Shown: one piece after another, positions 1 through 12,324 of the stretch | Position numbering within the stretch: position 1 is the stretch's first letter | Layout of the letters: every line of letters starts with the position of its first letter | NCBI RefSeq assembly: GCF_020283565.1 | Contig: NC_060063.1 | Coordinates: forward strand, 34,744,635-34,808,634 | DNA length: 64,000 nucleotides | From: Trifolium pratense | Taxonomy: Eukaryota > Streptophyta > Magnoliopsida > Fabales > Fabaceae | Reading direction: 5' to 3' | The notes under the pieces: generated by a model | Databases searched by the model: none | The model's input: the letters and a program-made list of their open reading frames with translations, nothing else | Told to the model about the DNA's origin: nothing | Position numbers and translations under genes: made by a program

Positions 1-3000
1 TCAACAAATCCTCTAAGGATTGTATCGTCCTCTCCGACTGACCATCTGTCTGAGGATGATACGCTGAACTCAACCTCAACTTCGTTCCTAAAGCTTCTTG
101 CAAGCTTTCCCAAAATCTAGAAGTAAATCTCGGATCTCTATCCGAAATAATACTTGTTGGAATACCATGTAGCTTCACAATCTGTTCCACATAAATCTCG
201 GCCAACTTAGGCACCAAAGTACCTTTCCTGATAGCAATGAAGTGAGCACACTTCGTCAGACGATCTACCACTACCCAAATCACCTCGTTACTTTTCTTGG
301 TCTTCGGTAAACCTCCCACAAAATCCATTGCAATGCTATCCCATTTCCATTCGGGTATAAACATTGGTTGCAACAAACCAAACGGCTTCTGATGCTCAAT
401 CTTCGATTTCTGACAAGTTAAACAGGAATAAACAAATTCAGAAATTTGCCTCTTCATTCCCGGCCACCAAAACAACTTCCTCAAATCCTGATACATCTTG
501 GTTACTCCAGGATGTATACTCAAACCACTTCTGTGACCTTCTTCCATGATCATTCTTTTCAATTCGGGTACATCCGGTACACAAACTCTTCCGTGAAATC
601 TCATGACTCCACTTTCGTCAATCTTGATATTGGTCTCCTTGCCTTCATTGATGAGTACCATCTTCTCCATCAATTTCTTATCCGATTTCTGACGTTCTTT
701 AATATCTTCAAGAAAAGGATTCGTCAATCTTAACATTCCAAGCTTCACACTTGAAGAAGTAACCTCGCACACAAGACTCAAGTCTCGGAATTCTTCAATC
801 AACTCTAACTCTCTCACCATCAATGATGACATATGCAAAGTTTTCCTACTTAATGCATCGGCCACTACATTGGCTTTTCCGGGGTGATAACTCAATTCAA
901 AATCGTAGTCCTTTAAGAATTCGAGCCATCTTCGTTGCCTCATATTCAACTCCTTCTGGTCGAATAAGTACTTCAAACTCTTGTGATCACTAAACACTTC
1001 AAACCTCGATCCATACAAGTAGTGTCTCCACACTTTCAAAGTAAACACCACTGCGGCTAACTCCAAATCATGCGTTGGATAGTTCCTCTCGTGAACCTTC
1101 AGTTGTCTTGAAGCATATGCTACCACGTTACCCCCTTGCATAAGCACTCCACCAAGTCCTAACTTCGAAGCATCGCAATACACGACGAACGACTCTTTGG
1201 CATCAGGTAAAATCAACACGGGTGCAGTAGTCAATCTTCTCTTGAGCTCTTGGAAACTCTTCTCACAAATACCATCCCAAACAAACGCTTGATCTTTCCT
1301 CGTCAACTTGGTTAACGGCAAAGCCAATTTCGAAAAACCTTCGATGAATCTTCTATAATAACCGGCCAAACCAAGGAAACTTCTAATCTCTGAAACAGAT
1401 TCCGGCGTTCCCCACTGTGACACAGCGTCAACCTTCGCAGGATCTACCGCGATTCCTCCACTTGAAATTATATGCCCTAGGAAACTCACCTCTTTCATCC
1501 AAAATTCACACTTCGACAACTTGGCATACAACTTCTTCTCCTTCAAGACTTGCAAAACAATCCTCAAGTGCTCTTCGTGCTCTTCCTCGGATTTTGAGTA
1601 AATCAAAATGTCGTCGATGAACACCACCACGAATCTATCCAAAAATGAATGGAAAATTCGGTTCATATACTCCATGAAAACTCCAGGTGCATTGGTCACA
1701 CCAAACGGCATAACTGAATACTCGTAGTGCCCATACCTCGTCCTAAATGCAGTCTTAGGTATGTCTTCCGTCTTCACTCTAATCTGATGGTATCCAGATC
1801 TCAAATCGATCTTACTAAACACACAAGCTCCAACTAGTTGATCCATCAAATCATCTATCCTCGGAAGTGGATATTTATTCTTGATCGTCACTTTGTTCAA
1901 CTGACGATAGTCTATACATAATCTCATGCTTCCATCTTTCTTCTTCACAAGCAATACTGGCGCTCCCCATGGCGAAACACTCGGTCGAACAAACCTCTTC
2001 TCAAGCAGCTCTTCAAGTTGCTTCTTCAACTCATTCAACTCTGACGCTGACATTCGATACGGCGCCATCGATATCGGACTAGTTCCAGGTACTAGGTCGA
2101 TAGAAAACTCTACCTCTCGCTTTGGAGGCACGTCAGATATGTCATCTGGAAACACATCTGGGAATTCACAAACGATCGGTAACTCTTCTATCTTAACTCC
2201 TCCTTCGAGTTTCAATGATGCAAACATCATGAACATCTCGGCATGTTCTTTCAACGCTTCCGATACTTCCTTCCCATTCATCAAATGCAAGTTCTCCTCC
2301 GGCTTCGGAAAAACAACGGCCTTCTCACGACAGTTGATATGAATTCGGTTGAAGATTAACCAATTCATACCAAAAATCACATCCATACCACTAAGTGGAA
2401 TACACACTAAATCCATTCCAAAATGCCTACCAAAAATGGTTACGGGGCAGTTACGACATACTTGTCGGGTAATCACTGAACCATTAGCAGGAGTTTCTAT
2501 TTCCATCCTACCCATCATATCCGTTAAAGGAATACTAAGACGCTTCACACAATCCAAAGAAATAAAAGAATGCGTCGCTCCCGTATCTATAATCGCAATT
2601 AAAGGAGTGTTATAGATGAAACACGTACCTCTAATGAGATTGTCCTCAAGGCTAGCATCCTCTCCACTCAAAGCAAACACCTTGCCCATCACCTTCTTGG
2701 GCTTCTTACAAGTCGGACTCTTGTGGCCTTCTTCACCACAGTTGAAACACACCACCTTTGTCCTACAAACCTCGGTCTTGTGGCCCAGCTTTCCACAATT
2801 CTTACACCTATCTCCTTTCTTGGGGCAATCATAAGACATATGACCCCTTTCTCCACAGTTGTAACAACTTCCATTCACCGGCTTCTTACCACCACTGGTA
2901 TTACCCCTACCGCGGTTATCATAAGGTTTCCCGCGCTCTTGTCCTTTCCCTTTTCGGTCATTCACAGCCTTGTAGTAATTCACCTTAGCTCTACCATCTT

Positions 3001-3610
3001 CATCACAAATCCTACTCTTGTTCACAAGGGTCGCAAAATCCCTTATCTGTGAAAATCCAATCATATGCTTAATGTCTGGACGTAGACCACTTTCAAACTT
3101 CACACACTTGTCGTTCTCCGCTTCCATAGTGTTGTAATGCGGGCTAAACGCACACAAAGTCTCAAACTTGACGGCATAGTCAGCTACCGTCATATTTCCC
3201 TGTTTCAATTCCATGAATTCCACCACCTTCTTGTTCTTCACATCCACAGGAAAATACTTAACCAAAAATTCTCTTTTAAACATTGCCCATGGTATAGCCA
3301 TACCACCGGGTCCTAGCCTCAACTTGGCATTCTTCCACCACACATTCGCTTCCTCACGCAACACATATGTTCCAAGGGTTGTCTTCCCTTCCTCGGAACA
3401 ATCCATTGCTTCAAAAATTATCTCAAGTTCCTCCAGCCACTTATGAGCTCCATCCGGGTTGTAACCTCCGGTAAATGTTGGCGGTTTCTGCTTCATGAAC
3501 CGTTCCAACCTCATCTCTACCTCTCTTCCAGGTTGATGATCTCTAACCACAATGTTGGTAAGTGCGGCCAAAGCTTCCGCAATCTGAGCATTCGTTCTCG
3601 CAGCAGCCAT
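1..3610 (-). CDS. Ty3/gypsy element A gag-pol polyprotein (partial, runs off left edge)
   Basis: Retrotransposon polyprotein that would make the particle and copy RNA into integrated DNA. I checked the minus frame codon by codon from the ATG at 3610 to base 2: it has no stop, so at least 1203 codons are open. In order: gag; three CCHC knuckles at about residues 245-296 ([27 protein letters not shown]); protease DTGATHSF near 341; reverse transcriptase with FIDDILIYS near 665; RNase H (YCDAS) near 808; integrase HHCC region near 1030-1065; then the central domain as far as its DD35E glutamate. The domain order PR-RT-RH-IN is Ty3/gypsy; a Tekay/Del-like chromovirus is likely, but its C-terminus lies outside the window. 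The start is the first ATG after the leader and follows a good splice-acceptor-like sequence. Three knuckles is more than the single one of many gypsy gags. An open frame of this length suggests a young copy. Confidence 0.95.
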   Translation of the reverse strand, partial: MAAARTNAQIAEALAALTNIVVRDHQPGREVEMRLERFMKQKPPTFTGGYNPDGAHKWLEELEIIFEAMDCSEEGKTTLGTYVLREEANVWWKNAKLRLGPGGMAIPWAMFKREFLVKYFPVDVKNKKVVEFMELKQGNMTVADYAVKFETLCAFSPHYNTMEAENDKCVKFESGLRPDIKHMIGFSQIRDFATLVNKSRICDEDGRAKVNYYKAVNDRKGKGQERGKPYDNRGRGNTSGGKKPVNGSCYNCGERGHMSYDCPKKGDRCKNCGKLGHKTEVCRTKVVCFNCGEEGHKSPTCKKPKKVMGKVFALSGEDASLEDNLIRGTCFIYNTPLIAIIDTGATHSFISLDCVKRLSIPLTDMMGRMEIETPANGSVITRQVCRNCPVTIFGRHFGMDLVCIPLSGMDVIFGMNWLIFNRIHINCREKAVVFPKPEENLHLMNGKEVSEALKEHAEMFMMFASLKLEGGVKIEELPIVCEFPDVFPDDISDVPPKREVEFSIDLVPGTSPISMAPYRMSASELNELKKQLEELLEKRFVRPSVSPWGAPVLLVKKKDGSMRLCIDYRQLNKVTIKNKYPLPRIDDLMDQLVGACVFSKIDLRSGYHQIRVKTEDIPKTAFRTRYGHYEYSVMPFGVTNAPGVFMEYMNRIFHSFLDRFVVVFIDDILIYSKSEEEHEEHLRIVLQVLKEKKLYAKLSKCEFWMKEVSFLGHIISSGGIAVDPAKVDAVSQWGTPESVSEIRSFLGLAGYYRRFIEGFSKLALPLTKLTRKDQAFVWDGICEKSFQELKRRLTTAPVLILPDAKESFVVYCDASKLGLGGVLMQGGNVVAYASRQLKVHERNYPTHDLELAAVVFTLKVWRHYLYGSRFEVFSDHKSLKYLFDQKELNMRQRRWLEFLKDYDFELSYHPGKANVVADALSRKTLHMSSLMVRELELIEEFRDLSLVCEVTSSSVKLGMLRLTNPFLEDIKERQKSDKKLMEKMVLINEGKETNIKIDESGVMRFHGRVCVPDVPELKRMIMEEGHRSGLSIHPGVTKMYQDLRKLFWWPGMKRQISEFVYSCLTCQKSKIEHQKPFGLLQPMFIPEWKWDSIAMDFVGGLPKTKKSNEVIWVVVDRLTKCAHFIAIRKGTLVPKLAEIYVEQIVKLHGIPTSIISDRDPRFTSRFWESLQEALGTKLRLSSAYHPQTDGQSERTIQSLEDLL

Positions 3611-3733
3611 GATTCCTGAACGAATCACAACTAGACGTTAGAAAGTACTAACAGTGTTCCCTACACATGCTCATACGGGGAAAAGAAAAGTCCTAATTGG
3701 TTCACACGAACCGACCTGCTCTGATACCACTAT
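3611..3733 (-). other. Element A untranslated leader with primer-binding site
   Basis: Short spacer between the 5' LTR and the gag ATG, read on the minus strand. It holds the primer-binding site at 3718-3729 (minus strand TGGTATCAGAGC), the standard complement of the initiator methionine tRNA 3' end. Just before the ATG, positions 3622-3616 read CGTTCAG on the minus strand, a plausible 3' splice site with a pyrimidine-containing run upstream. Confidence 0.85.
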
Positions 3734-5973
3734 TGTAACACCCTAACCCGTACTACCCTTAAAAACGTAATTTTAAAAACTTTTCAACAAGTGTAAAGGC
3801 AGAGTGCCACGCGGTAATTAAAACACAAGCATACACACAGAGCATCATGAAATTTAACATGAAAAGCAACAGCGGATTCCAATCAAACCAAGCATGCATA
3901 TATATACATATATATATACATAAGCCATATTCATCCCTAAGGATGTCACTTATACAAGAACTAGCATAACAAAAAGGTAACACCGATATACGATGAAAGC
4001 CAAGCGTAAACCCCGACTCGATGTTACATTACCAGAGCATTCACTAATTACAAACTCTAGTCAAAAGCTAGTACTAAGAGGAGTAATCTATGCTAAGTCT
4101 CCTCACCAAAAGGTACTTCAACACCACGCTAGAACAGCAGTCTAAACGTCGGCACAATCCTCAGCCTGAATATCTGAACCCCCAAAGGTCCAGCAAATAA
4201 CACAAAGCAGAGAGTTAGAAAACATAATCGCATATCATACGAGCATAAGAAAGACCTTACACTTTCGAGCTATCATACATATTCTAACTCACGCCAAAAC
4301 ATTGTACTAAACAATTATCAATTAATAAGGTTCAACACAATTCAACCAGATAATGTCACATACCATTTATCAAATATATGCGCATTTACCCTAAGGTATC
4401 TAATGCCAATTAATTCACTGTCATGCCATCCCTAGACATAACTAAATGCATGTGGTACCAAGATGTCTCACCAACGGTGGACCAAGAACAGTTTTATATC
4501 ATGCTGGATATGTCGGAACTTACCGAACCATCTTATCTCCCTTGGATAAGCCAAAACAGTTTTATATCCTGTTGGATAGCAGCTCTGGACTCATGGATTC
4601 ATCTAATCCGATCCTCGGCTTCATTATGGACACATAATCCATTTTCGTTATTGGAACCCAAGTTTCCAATGTTCACATACAATCATGAATGCATGTATGC
4701 ATACACATATCAACCATATGATATTCTCTAGCTCGAAGCTACTCTTTTATGAATGCGGGAACACAATCCTAACACATTCACTTAACATTGCAAATTAATG
4801 CCAAAAACATAACATTGCTCACTTTAAGCCACAACTTATTGCATACACGTTTATCCATCATATAACGATTAACAATAAGCATTAACAGTATCAACATGTA
4901 TCAACAATCATGTAAGAATACTCTTCAACCATGTTCCAAGTGCCTAATCACACTTACAAACATCAACAAGAATTGCTGTCACAGAGGCCTTCGCTAAGCG
5001 AAGCCTTAGCGAGACATGGCGAACCACGTTCCCGAAAGTAACCTGCTCATGGCGAGCATTGGCGAGCTTCAACGAACTATTCGCTGAGCGAAGGCTTAGC
5101 GAGCCTCAGCGAACATCACCAGAGAATCACCTGCTCAAGGCGAGACTTGGCGAGATCCAGCGAACCTGTTCGCTACAGCGAACTCCTGGTCGCTTAGCGA
5201 ACCACACCAGAACAGAATATCTGTTCTTGAGTTATCTAAGGCGGTTTAACCTCAAATCAACTCAAAAATTCATCCAAACATGTTATAAATTCATATAAAC
5301 AGTCATTCCAAACATATATGGTATCAAGGAACATTAATCATCCCTTCCAAACATCCAAATACCTCTAACAATCAAAATCATGGCAATTACTTGAGTTTTA
5401 AGTAACTTTCTCAAACTTTCCAAAAATGATCCAAACACATACATATTCATCATGGAATCAAACTAGTGATTAACACATACAAAGTGATGATGAAAAACAT
5501 CATACTCACATACAAAAGCTTAATCAAAATCTAAAAGAAATTGAGTGGGAGAGTTCGGGAACGGAGACATAGACAATCTCCCCCCTCCTTGTCACTCAAG
5601 AATCATGAATTCTAATCTCTTACCTTAAGCAAAGATGATGATTCAAGCCTTCTCTTGCTCAAGCTTTCTCTCTTGATCCAAACCCTAGCTCTTGCTCTAT
5701 CTTGCTTCTACTCACTCAACTCAAAGAAATGAAGTTATGATACTATTCATAAGTTGGACTTGCTACTTATACTACTTCTCATGTGTCATGAACCAAGCCC
5801 AAGTGGCTTAGGCCCATGCCTCTCACGCCCATAAGCCCAAAACAATGGTTCTCGCGCCTAATAACTTACGATCGGCTAAATAATTATTCGTCGCTCACTA
5901 AAATAATAAAAGCCAATTAATAAATAAAATAACATTTAATAAAATATACGAATACGAAAAACGGGTCGTTACA
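3734..5973 (-). repeat. 5' LTR of gypsy element A
   Basis: On the minus strand this starts TGTAACGACCCG at 5973 and ends GGGTGTTACA at 3734, directly followed by the primer-binding site, so it is the 5' LTR (2240 bp). A TATA-like GTATAAG lies at about 5765-5773 and a splice-donor-like AAG|GTAAGAGA at 5624-5616, both in minus-strand sense. A GC-rich block of palindromic TTCGCTAAGCGAA-type repeats lies at about 4985-5200. It abuts S1 gag at 5974; the expected 5-bp duplication would be ggtac, but its partner is outside the window. Confidence 0.9.
4985..5200. repeat. Palindromic TTCGCTAAGCGAA cassette in LTR A
   Basis: A run of short GC-rich inverted repeats built on TTCGCTAAGCGAA, GGCTTAGCGAG and GGCGAGC, unlike the AT-rich LTR around it. 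Its place in the LTR matches different palindromic blocks in the related LTRs B, D and D'. Confidence 0.75.
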
Positions 5974-8900
5974 GGTACCTCTAAAGTGAAGTTGTCTAAG
6001 CTACAACTCCTAACAACTAAGTTTGAGAATCTTAGAATGAATGATGATGAAACCATTCAGGATTTTCACATGACCATACTTGACTTTGACAATCAATTTG
6101 ATGCCTTGGGTGAAAAGATACCTGAAGAAAAGCTGGTAAGAAAAATGCTCAGGTCTCTACCTAAGAAGTTTGACATGAAAGTCACAGCTATAGAAGAAGC
6201 AAAGGATATCACAGATATGAAGCTAGATGAATTGGTTGGTTCACTACAAACCTATGAGGTAGCTGCAAATGAAAAGATGGATAAGAAAAACAAAAGTATT
6301 GCCTTTGTTTCAAATGCTGAGGAAGAAGATCAACTGAGTGACACAGAGTCTGAACAAAGCATCTCTGATGCAATGGTTCTTTTGGGAAAACAATTTAATA
6401 AAGTACTGAAGAGAATGGACAAACGCCCTAAGACAGGTGCAGCTGACATTGGGCGCAACACTTACAGGAACTTCAGAAAACCTGTAACAGATGAAAAATC
6501 AGCTCCAAATAAAGGTGTTCAATGCCATGAATGTGAGGGGTTTGGTCACATTAGAAGTGAATGTGGTACCTTTCTGAAGAAACAAAAGAAGGGGTTAACT
6601 GTAACTTGGTCAGATGAAGATTCTGAAGGAGAAACTGATACTGCAAAGGCTATACATGTATTGACAAGTGTTTGCACATCTGACACTGAATCCTGTGAAG
6701 AAGAACTGACCTTTGATGAACTGGCTGAATCATATAAAAAGCTGTGTCTGAAGAGTGCAGAAGTCTGCAGAGTCTCTGAAGAACAAAAAGAAACAATCAC
6801 TAAGTTGGAAACGGAGAGAGCTGCTAATATGTCAAGAATCTCTGAATTTAGTACTAAATGGGAAGATAGTTTAAAGATCATTGAGCAACAGAAGGCAACT
6901 ATCATCAACTTAGAAGCTGACAAGATCAAACAACTGACTGAGATAGCCCATCTGAATGAAGAGGTAACTGAATTAAACTCTCATCTTGAGAATTTAAAGA
7001 AGCATGTTCTTAGGCTATTCAAAGGAAGTGATCTAGATGAAATCCTAGAAACTTTGCCTGCCCCTAGTAGATCCAAAACAGGCATTGGGTATGAATACAA
7101 AAATGTTAATAGGATTATGGATTACAACAAAGAAGGGAAATTTTTGCCTGAGTTGAGTAAACAACCGTCTCCAAAAATGCATGACAGGATGTCGCCACAC
7201 CTGTCTCCTAGACAGCAGAGACAAGTGTTGCCACATGTGGCACCACATCAGCAAAGATGGCAGAGACCTAGGTTTATACCTAGACCAAGAAGCAGGTACC
7301 ATTCATGGAGATGTCATCACTGTGGAAGGAAGGGGCACATAAGGCCTTATTGCTACAAACTATATGGTTATCCAAGTGAAATTCCACAAGAATCTGATCA
7401 ATCCATCACTAAAACAAAGATGGAATGGAAGCAAAAAGATGATGCAACCAATACCAAGGAGTATACAGCTGAAAGCAGTGGGAAAAGTCTGATTGCCCAT
7501 ACATCTCTCAGAGCATCATCAAAAGAAGATTGGTACTTTGATAGTGGCTGTTCCAGACACATGACTGGTGTTGAAAAATATTTAAAGGAAGTAAAATCTT
7601 ATGCCACAAGTTTTGTGACATTTGGAGATGGAGCAAAGGGGGAAATCAAAGGTATTGGAAGACTTATTGACCATGGTCTACCAAAACTTGAAAATGTTCT
7701 CCTTGTAAAAGGACTAACTGCCAATCTAATCAGTATAAGCCAACTATGTGATCAAGGCATGAAAGTCAACTTTACAAAAAATGAATGTCTGGTCAGCAAT
7801 AATGAAGGAGACATCCTTATGAGGGGTGTTAGATCAAAAGACAACTGCTACTTGTGGATCCCTTTTGAAGAAGGTAATGTATCTACATGTCTCTTAACTA
7901 AAAATGAAGAGGTTAAGCTGTGGCATCAAAAATTAGGACACCTTAACCTGAAGAGCATGAAGAGAGTCATATCAGAAGAAGCTGTCAGAGGACTACCAAT
8001 CTTACAGATACAGGAAGGCAATATCTGTGGTGAATGTCAGATTGGGAAGCAAACCAAAGTGTCGCACCAAAAGTTGCAACACTTGTCCACCTCTAGAGTT
8101 CTTGAGTTACTACATATGGATCTGATGGGGCCCATACAAGTTGAGAGTCTTGGAGGTAAGAAATATGTTCTTGTTATTGTTGATGACTTCTCTAGGTATA
8201 CTTGGGTGAATTTCATTAGGGAAAAATCTGAGACTTTTGAAGAATTCAAAAATCTGTGTGTACAACTTCAAAAAGAGAAAGACTGTGGTATTGTAAGAAT
8301 CAGAAGTGACCATGGTAAGGAATTTGAAAACTCTAAATTTGCTGATTTTTGTGCTGCTGAAGGAATAATTCATGAATTCTCTTCACCAATTACACCTCAA
8401 CAAAATGGTGTGGTTGAAAGAAAGAATAGAACCTTACAGGAATCTGCTAGAGTAATGTTGCATGCCAAAAATGTTCCTTACAAGTTCTGGGCTGAAGCCA
8501 TGAATACAGCATGTTACATTCACAATAGAGTAACATTGAGGAAAGGTACTGCTACAACATTGTATGAACTATGGAAGAATAGGAAGCCTACTGTGAAGTA
8601 CTTCCATGTGTTTGGGTCAAAATGTTATATTTTAGCAGATAGAGAACCTAGGAGAAAATTGGATCCCAAAAGTGATGAGGGGATATTTTTAGGTTACTCA
8701 ACCAACAGCAGAGCGTACAGGGTTTTTAACTCCAGAACAAGAACTATGATGGAATCAATTAATGTTGTTGTTGATGACAGTGATACAACAAGTGCAGATC
8801 CAGCTGAAGAGACAGATGTCATAACACCTGTCCCAACACCTGATGATGATCAAACTGAACCTGAACCTGATCAACATTCTGAGTCTACTACAGAGGTTTC

Positions 8901-10569
8901 TAGACCAAACAAGGGACCATCTATTAGAACACAGAAGAATCATCCTCTGGAACTTGTCATTGGAAATCCAAATCAAGGAATTGCAACAAGAAGATCAAAA
9001 GAAGCAATTTCCAATTCATGTTTCATATCAAAGATTGAACCAAAGAATGTTAAAGAAGCTTTGACTGATGAATACTGGATCAATGCTATGCAGGAGGAAC
9101 TAACTCAGTTCAAAAGAAGTGAGGTATGGGATCTAGTACCTAGACCAGATGGTATAAATGTTATTGGTACAAAGTGGGTGTACAAGAACAAAACTGATGA
9201 AAATGGTGATATTACTAGAAATAAAGCCAGACTTGTAGCACAAGGATACACCCAGATAGAAGGAGTAGATTTTGATGAGACTTTTGCTCCAGTTGCTCGC
9301 TTGGAGTCCATAAGATTACTCTTGGCTGTGGCATGCATTTTAAAATTCAAGCTATATCAAATGGATGTAAAAAGTGCATTCCTAAATGGCTATCTAAATG
9401 AAGAGGTATATGTTGAGCAACCAAAAGGGTTTGTAGATCCAAGCTTTCCTAACCATGTTTACAAACTAAAGAAAGCACTTTATGGATTGAAACAAGCCCC
9501 TAGAGCATGGTATGAAAGATTGACTGAATTTCTTGTCAGCCATGGATACAAGAAGGGTGGAAATGATAAAACCTTGTTTGTAAGAGAAGAGAAAGGGAAG
9601 CTAATGATAGCTCAGATATATGTGGATGATATTGTATTTGGTGGAATGTCGCGACAAATGGTGGAACACTTTGTGCATCAAATGCAATCTGAATTTGAAA
9701 TGAGTCTTGTAGGTGAGCTAACTTATTTTTTAGGTCTTCAGGTCAAACAAATGGAAGACACCATATTTATCTCTCAAGAAAAATATGCAAGAAACATTGT
9801 GAAGAAATTTGGTATGGAAGGTGGTAGTCACAAAAGGACACCTGCACCAACACACTTGAAGCTTACCAAAGACGAGAAAGGGGTTGATGTGGATCAAAGT
9901 CTCTATAGAAGTATGATTGGGAGCTTACTATATCTTACAGCTAGCAGGCCTGATATCATGTTTGCAGTTGGAGTTTGTGCTAGATACCAATCTGAACCAA
10001 AGATGAGTCATCTGACTCAAGTAAAAAGGATCTTCAAATATGTCAATGGCACATGTGGCTATGGAATTCTATACTCTCATGGTAATGATTCTACCTTAAT
10101 TGGATATTGTGATGCAGATTGGGCTGGAAGTGCTGATGATAGAAAGAGCACCTCTGGTGCATGTTTCTTCTTGGGAAACAATCTAGTATCTTGGTTTAGT
10201 AAGAAGCAAAATAGCGTGTCTCTATCAACAGCTGAGGCAGAATATATAGCAGCTGGGAGTAGTTGCTCTCAATTGTTATGGATGAGACAAATGTTGAAAG
10301 AGTATAGTGTGGAGCAAGATGTCATGACACTTTACTGTGACAATCTTAGTGCTATAAACATTTCTAAAAATCCTATTCAACATAGTAGGACTAAGCACAT
10401 TGATATACGTCATCATTTTATAAGAGAGCTTGTAGAAGAAAAAATTGTTACACTTGAGCACATTGCATCTGAAGAACAGTTAGCAGACATTTTCACTAAG
10501 GCGTTAGATGCAAGTCAATTTGAAAATTTAAGAGGCAAACTTGGAATTTGCCTTTTTGAAGACAAATAG
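5974..10569 (+). CDS. S1 gag-pol polyprotein (5' end cut by element A)
   Basis: The frame is open from the junction at 5974 (reading G-T-S-K-V-K), so gag is interrupted, not started, here; the GTG at 5986 is not a real start. Numbering residues from 5986: UBN2-type gag; CCHC knuckle at 180-193 (CHECEGFGH); a coiled-coil-like Glu/Lys/Leu-rich stretch near 270-345; a second knuckle at 443-456 (CHHCGRKGH); protease DSG at 519; integrase Asp712, Asp775 and Glu811 (D-35-E spacing); RT with YVDD at about 1213-1215; RNase H with CDADW near 1375. It ends with UAG at 10567-10569. All catalytic motifs are present. Two zinc knuckles and the RT/RH style fit the SIRE lineage. Confidence 0.96.
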   Translation, partial: GTSKVKLSKLQLLTTKFENLRMNDDETIQDFHMTILDFDNQFDALGEKIPEEKLVRKMLRSLPKKFDMKVTAIEEAKDITDMKLDELVGSLQTYEVAANEKMDKKNKSIAFVSNAEEEDQLSDTESEQSISDAMVLLGKQFNKVLKRMDKRPKTGAADIGRNTYRNFRKPVTDEKSAPNKGVQCHECEGFGHIRSECGTFLKKQKKGLTVTWSDEDSEGETDTAKAIHVLTSVCTSDTESCEEELTFDELAESYKKLCLKSAEVCRVSEEQKETITKLETERAANMSRISEFSTKWEDSLKIIEQQKATIINLEADKIKQLTEIAHLNEEVTELNSHLENLKKHVLRLFKGSDLDEILETLPAPSRSKTGIGYEYKNVNRIMDYNKEGKFLPELSKQPSPKMHDRMSPHLSPRQQRQVLPHVAPHQQRWQRPRFIPRPRSRYHSWRCHHCGRKGHIRPYCYKLYGYPSEIPQESDQSITKTKMEWKQKDDATNTKEYTAESSGKSLIAHTSLRASSKEDWYFDSGCSRHMTGVEKYLKEVKSYATSFVTFGDGAKGEIKGIGRLIDHGLPKLENVLLVKGLTANLISISQLCDQGMKVNFTKNECLVSNNEGDILMRGVRSKDNCYLWIPFEEGNVSTCLLTKNEEVKLWHQKLGHLNLKSMKRVISEEAVRGLPILQIQEGNICGECQIGKQTKVSHQKLQHLSTSRVLELLHMDLMGPIQVESLGGKKYVLVIVDDFSRYTWVNFIREKSETFEEFKNLCVQLQKEKDCGIVRIRSDHGKEFENSKFADFCAAEGIIHEFSSPITPQQNGVVERKNRTLQESARVMLHAKNVPYKFWAEAMNTACYIHNRVTLRKGTATTLYELWKNRKPTVKYFHVFGSKCYILADREPRRKLDPKSDEGIFLGYSTNSRAYRVFNSRTRTMMESINVVVDDSDTTSADPAEETDVITPVPTPDDDQTEPEPDQHSESTTEVSRPNKGPSIRTQKNHPLELVIGNPNQGIATRRSKEAISNSCFISKIEPKNVKEALTDEYWINAMQEELTQFKRSEVWDLVPRPDGINVIGTKWVYKNKTDENGDITRNKARLVAQGYTQIEGVDFDETFAPVARLESIRLLLAVACILKFKLYQMDVKSAFLNGYLNEEVYVEQPKGFVDPSFPNHVYKLKKALYGLKQAPRAWYERLTEFLVSHGYKKGGNDKTLFVREEKGKLMIAQIYVDDIVFGGMSRQMVEHFVHQMQSEFEMSLVGELTYFLGLQVKQMEDTIFISQEKYARNIVKKFGMEGGSHKRTPAPTHLKLTKDEKGVDVDQSLYRSMIGSLLYLTASRPDIMFAVGVCARYQSEPKMSHLTQVKRIFKYVNGTCGYGILYSHGNDSTLIGYCDADWAGSADDRKSTSGACFFLGNNLVSWFSKKQNSVSLSTAEAEYIAAGSSCSQLLWMRQMLKEYSVEQDVMTLYCDNLSAINISKNPIQHSRTKHIDIRHHFIRELVEEKIVTLEHIASEEQLADIFTKALDASQFENLRGKLGICLFEDK

Positions 10570-10575
10570 CAGTTA
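10567..10575 (+). promoter_or_regulatory. Leaky stop context UAG CAG UUA between pol and env-like ORF
   Basis: The pol stop reads TAG CAG TTA, which fits the UAG-CAR-YYA readthrough consensus first known from tobamoviruses. The downstream ORF is in the same frame with no other stop between. Stop suppression in this position is described for soybean SIRE1, so the same mechanism is likely here. Confidence 0.85.
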
Positions 10576-12324
10576 CAGCATGTAATGCGTGTAACTACCT
10601 CTCTTCACTTAAAGTTACACGCTAATCAAGGAAGTTTTCATTCAACTTCCCACAACCTCCATCAACCACAATCATTATTTTTCATCTATTCTCTCTCTCA
10701 CGCTCAAAAACTCTCTATCTTCCTCATCAACATCTCTCTGACTTCTCCTCTTCTCAGAAAACTTCAAATCCAAATCATGTCTAACTCTGCCAAATCCTCA
10801 CCAACAAAGTCAGATGCTACTCCATCACTACAAAAGGTGGTAATCGATGCTGTTCCTCTAACCACCATACCTTCCACAAGTCCAACGATGAGGAGAAAAT
10901 CTGTTGCAAAGAAGGATAAATCATCTCGAACAAGTACAAATCCTTCATCTTCCTCCGCTTCGATTAAAGTTTCAAAGCGTAAGAGCAAGAAATCGAAGTC
11001 TGAATCAAGAAGAAGTTTTACAATGTCTGAACTGCATGTTGATCCACTTCCATCGAGTGGTGTTGCTACTCCTGTCGTAAAAGCTGCAGAGGTTAATGTT
11101 GACACATCTGGTAAGAACTCACTTAATCAAAACTCTGATGCTCCAAATTCTGTTGAAAACCTAGGTTTAGAGAAACCTACTGTGTCTGAAAATTTGGGGA
11201 AAAGTGTTCCTAACTCCCCTGTTGCTGATGATGATAATATTGGTGCTTCTACTGAGACCAATAATCCTGTTGCTAATGAGTCCATTAAGAAAACTGCTCC
11301 TGAGACTCATGTTGCGCCGAATGTTGCAACACATGGCGCTGCGCCAAATGTGGTGCCAGATGTTACCACATCTTTGGCACAAGAGAACCTTGTGGACTAT
11401 TCTGAGTCTGATGAGAGTCCCCCACCTAAGGATACTGATAAAGAAGCTGTTTCTGATAAAGTTGTTAAAACTCCTGAGGTTATCATTGTTAATGAAAATG
11501 AAACTACTGTTAGTGATAAGGCTATTCCTGCACATTCTGAAGCTAGTGTGGCTAGGAGGACTAGAAGTAGGGTTAATAAAGGTGTAGAGACTGCTAGTAC
11601 ACCTGTCCAAACACCCAAACCCTCTAAGGCTGGAAAGGCTACTGGTAAAAAGCCTGTGTATGGACCTCCAAAACCTGTCAGTAAAGTGGTCCCTAGGTCA
11701 GAGACCAAGAAAAGAAAAACTCCTCCAACTAGTGATTCTGATTTTGAACCTGAGACAGATGTTGCTGCATCTGGCAGCACATCTAGAAAGAGTATAGGAA
11801 GGAAGAAGGTTCCTCAAACTGTTCCCTATGCTCCTTTAGATAATGTCTCATTCCATCTAGAAAACGGGTCTGCAAGATGGAAATTTGTGTATCATAGAAG
11901 GTTAGCTCTAGAAAGGAATTTGAAGAATGATATTCTTGAATGTCCAAGTGTTGTTGAAGCTCTTGAGTATGCTGGCTTGATGAAAACTGTTGTGGGTTTG
12001 GACAAGTGCTATGACAGGCTTGTCAAGGAATTTTTGATCAATGTGGCTGCAGACTGTAATGACCCAGCAAGTCCTGAATACAGGCAAGTGTTTATTCGTG
12101 GAAAGTGTGTGAAATTCTCACCTATTGTGATAAACCAATATCTCCAAAGAAGTTCTGATGAAGTGGCTCCTCTAAAAGTCACAGATAATGAAATCTGCAA
12201 GGTCCTCACTGGTGGAAAAATTAAAGTGTGGCCAAGAAAGGCAAAGTTGTCTGCAATGTGTGTGTGTGACAAGTGTGTGGACAGATGTTCTCACATCTGG
12301 AGACTGTTGACTGTTTTCGCATGA
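10570..12324 (+). CDS. S1 env-like ORF expressed by readthrough
   Basis: In-frame continuation of pol past the leaky UAG, about 584 codons. A Leu/Phe/Ile-rich stretch soon after the stop (about 10669-10770) could be a membrane or signal segment. If translated independently, ATG 10585 or ATG 10777 could serve. The middle is Ser/Thr/Pro/Lys-rich and disordered. The C-terminal part (about 11840-12240, with LERNLKND, LVKEFLIN, RGKCVKFSP) resembles the domain annotated as putative plant transposon protein, and matches the ORF of copy E. Compared with E it loses about 190 C-terminal residues after KVWPRK and ends in unrelated Cys-rich residues, so an internal deletion is likely. Function is unknown; a role in entry is not shown for plant elements. 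Confidence 0.8.
   Translation, partial: QLQHVMRVTTSLHLKLHANQGSFHSTSHNLHQPQSLFFIYSLSHAQKLSIFLINISLTSPLLRKLQIQIMSNSAKSSPTKSDATPSLQKVVIDAVPLTTIPSTSPTMRRKSVAKKDKSSRTSTNPSSSSASIKVSKRKSKKSKSESRRSFTMSELHVDPLPSSGVATPVVKAAEVNVDTSGKNSLNQNSDAPNSVENLGLEKPTVSENLGKSVPNSPVADDDNIGASTETNNPVANESIKKTAPETHVAPNVATHGAAPNVVPDVTTSLAQENLVDYSESDESPPPKDTDKEAVSDKVVKTPEVIIVNENETTVSDKAIPAHSEASVARRTRSRVNKGVETASTPVQTPKPSKAGKATGKKPVYGPPKPVSKVVPRSETKKRKTPPTSDSDFEPETDVAASGSTSRKSIGRKKVPQTVPYAPLDNVSFHLENGSARWKFVYHRRLALERNLKNDILECPSVVEALEYAGLMKTVVGLDKCYDRLVKEFLINVAADCNDPASPEYRQVFIRGKCVKFSPIVINQYLQRSSDEVAPLKVTDNEICKVLTGGKIKVWPRKAKLSAMCVCDKCVDRCSHIWRLLTVFA

Noticed and set aside
3718..3729. tRNA-like sequence
   Set aside because: Only the short tRNA-complementary primer site; no cloverleaf here or at the other primer sites.
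4423..5298. Plus-strand frames in LTR A
   Set aside because: LTR sequence on the opposite strand; no protein similarity I recognise.
5986..5988. GTG as start of the long S1 frame
   Set aside because: The frame is open upstream to the gypsy junction at 5974 and encodes mid-gag sequence; the real start lies left of element A.
10764..11780. Minus-strand frames opposite the S1 env-like ORF
   Set aside because: Antisense shadows of a real frame with Ser/Val-biased composition.
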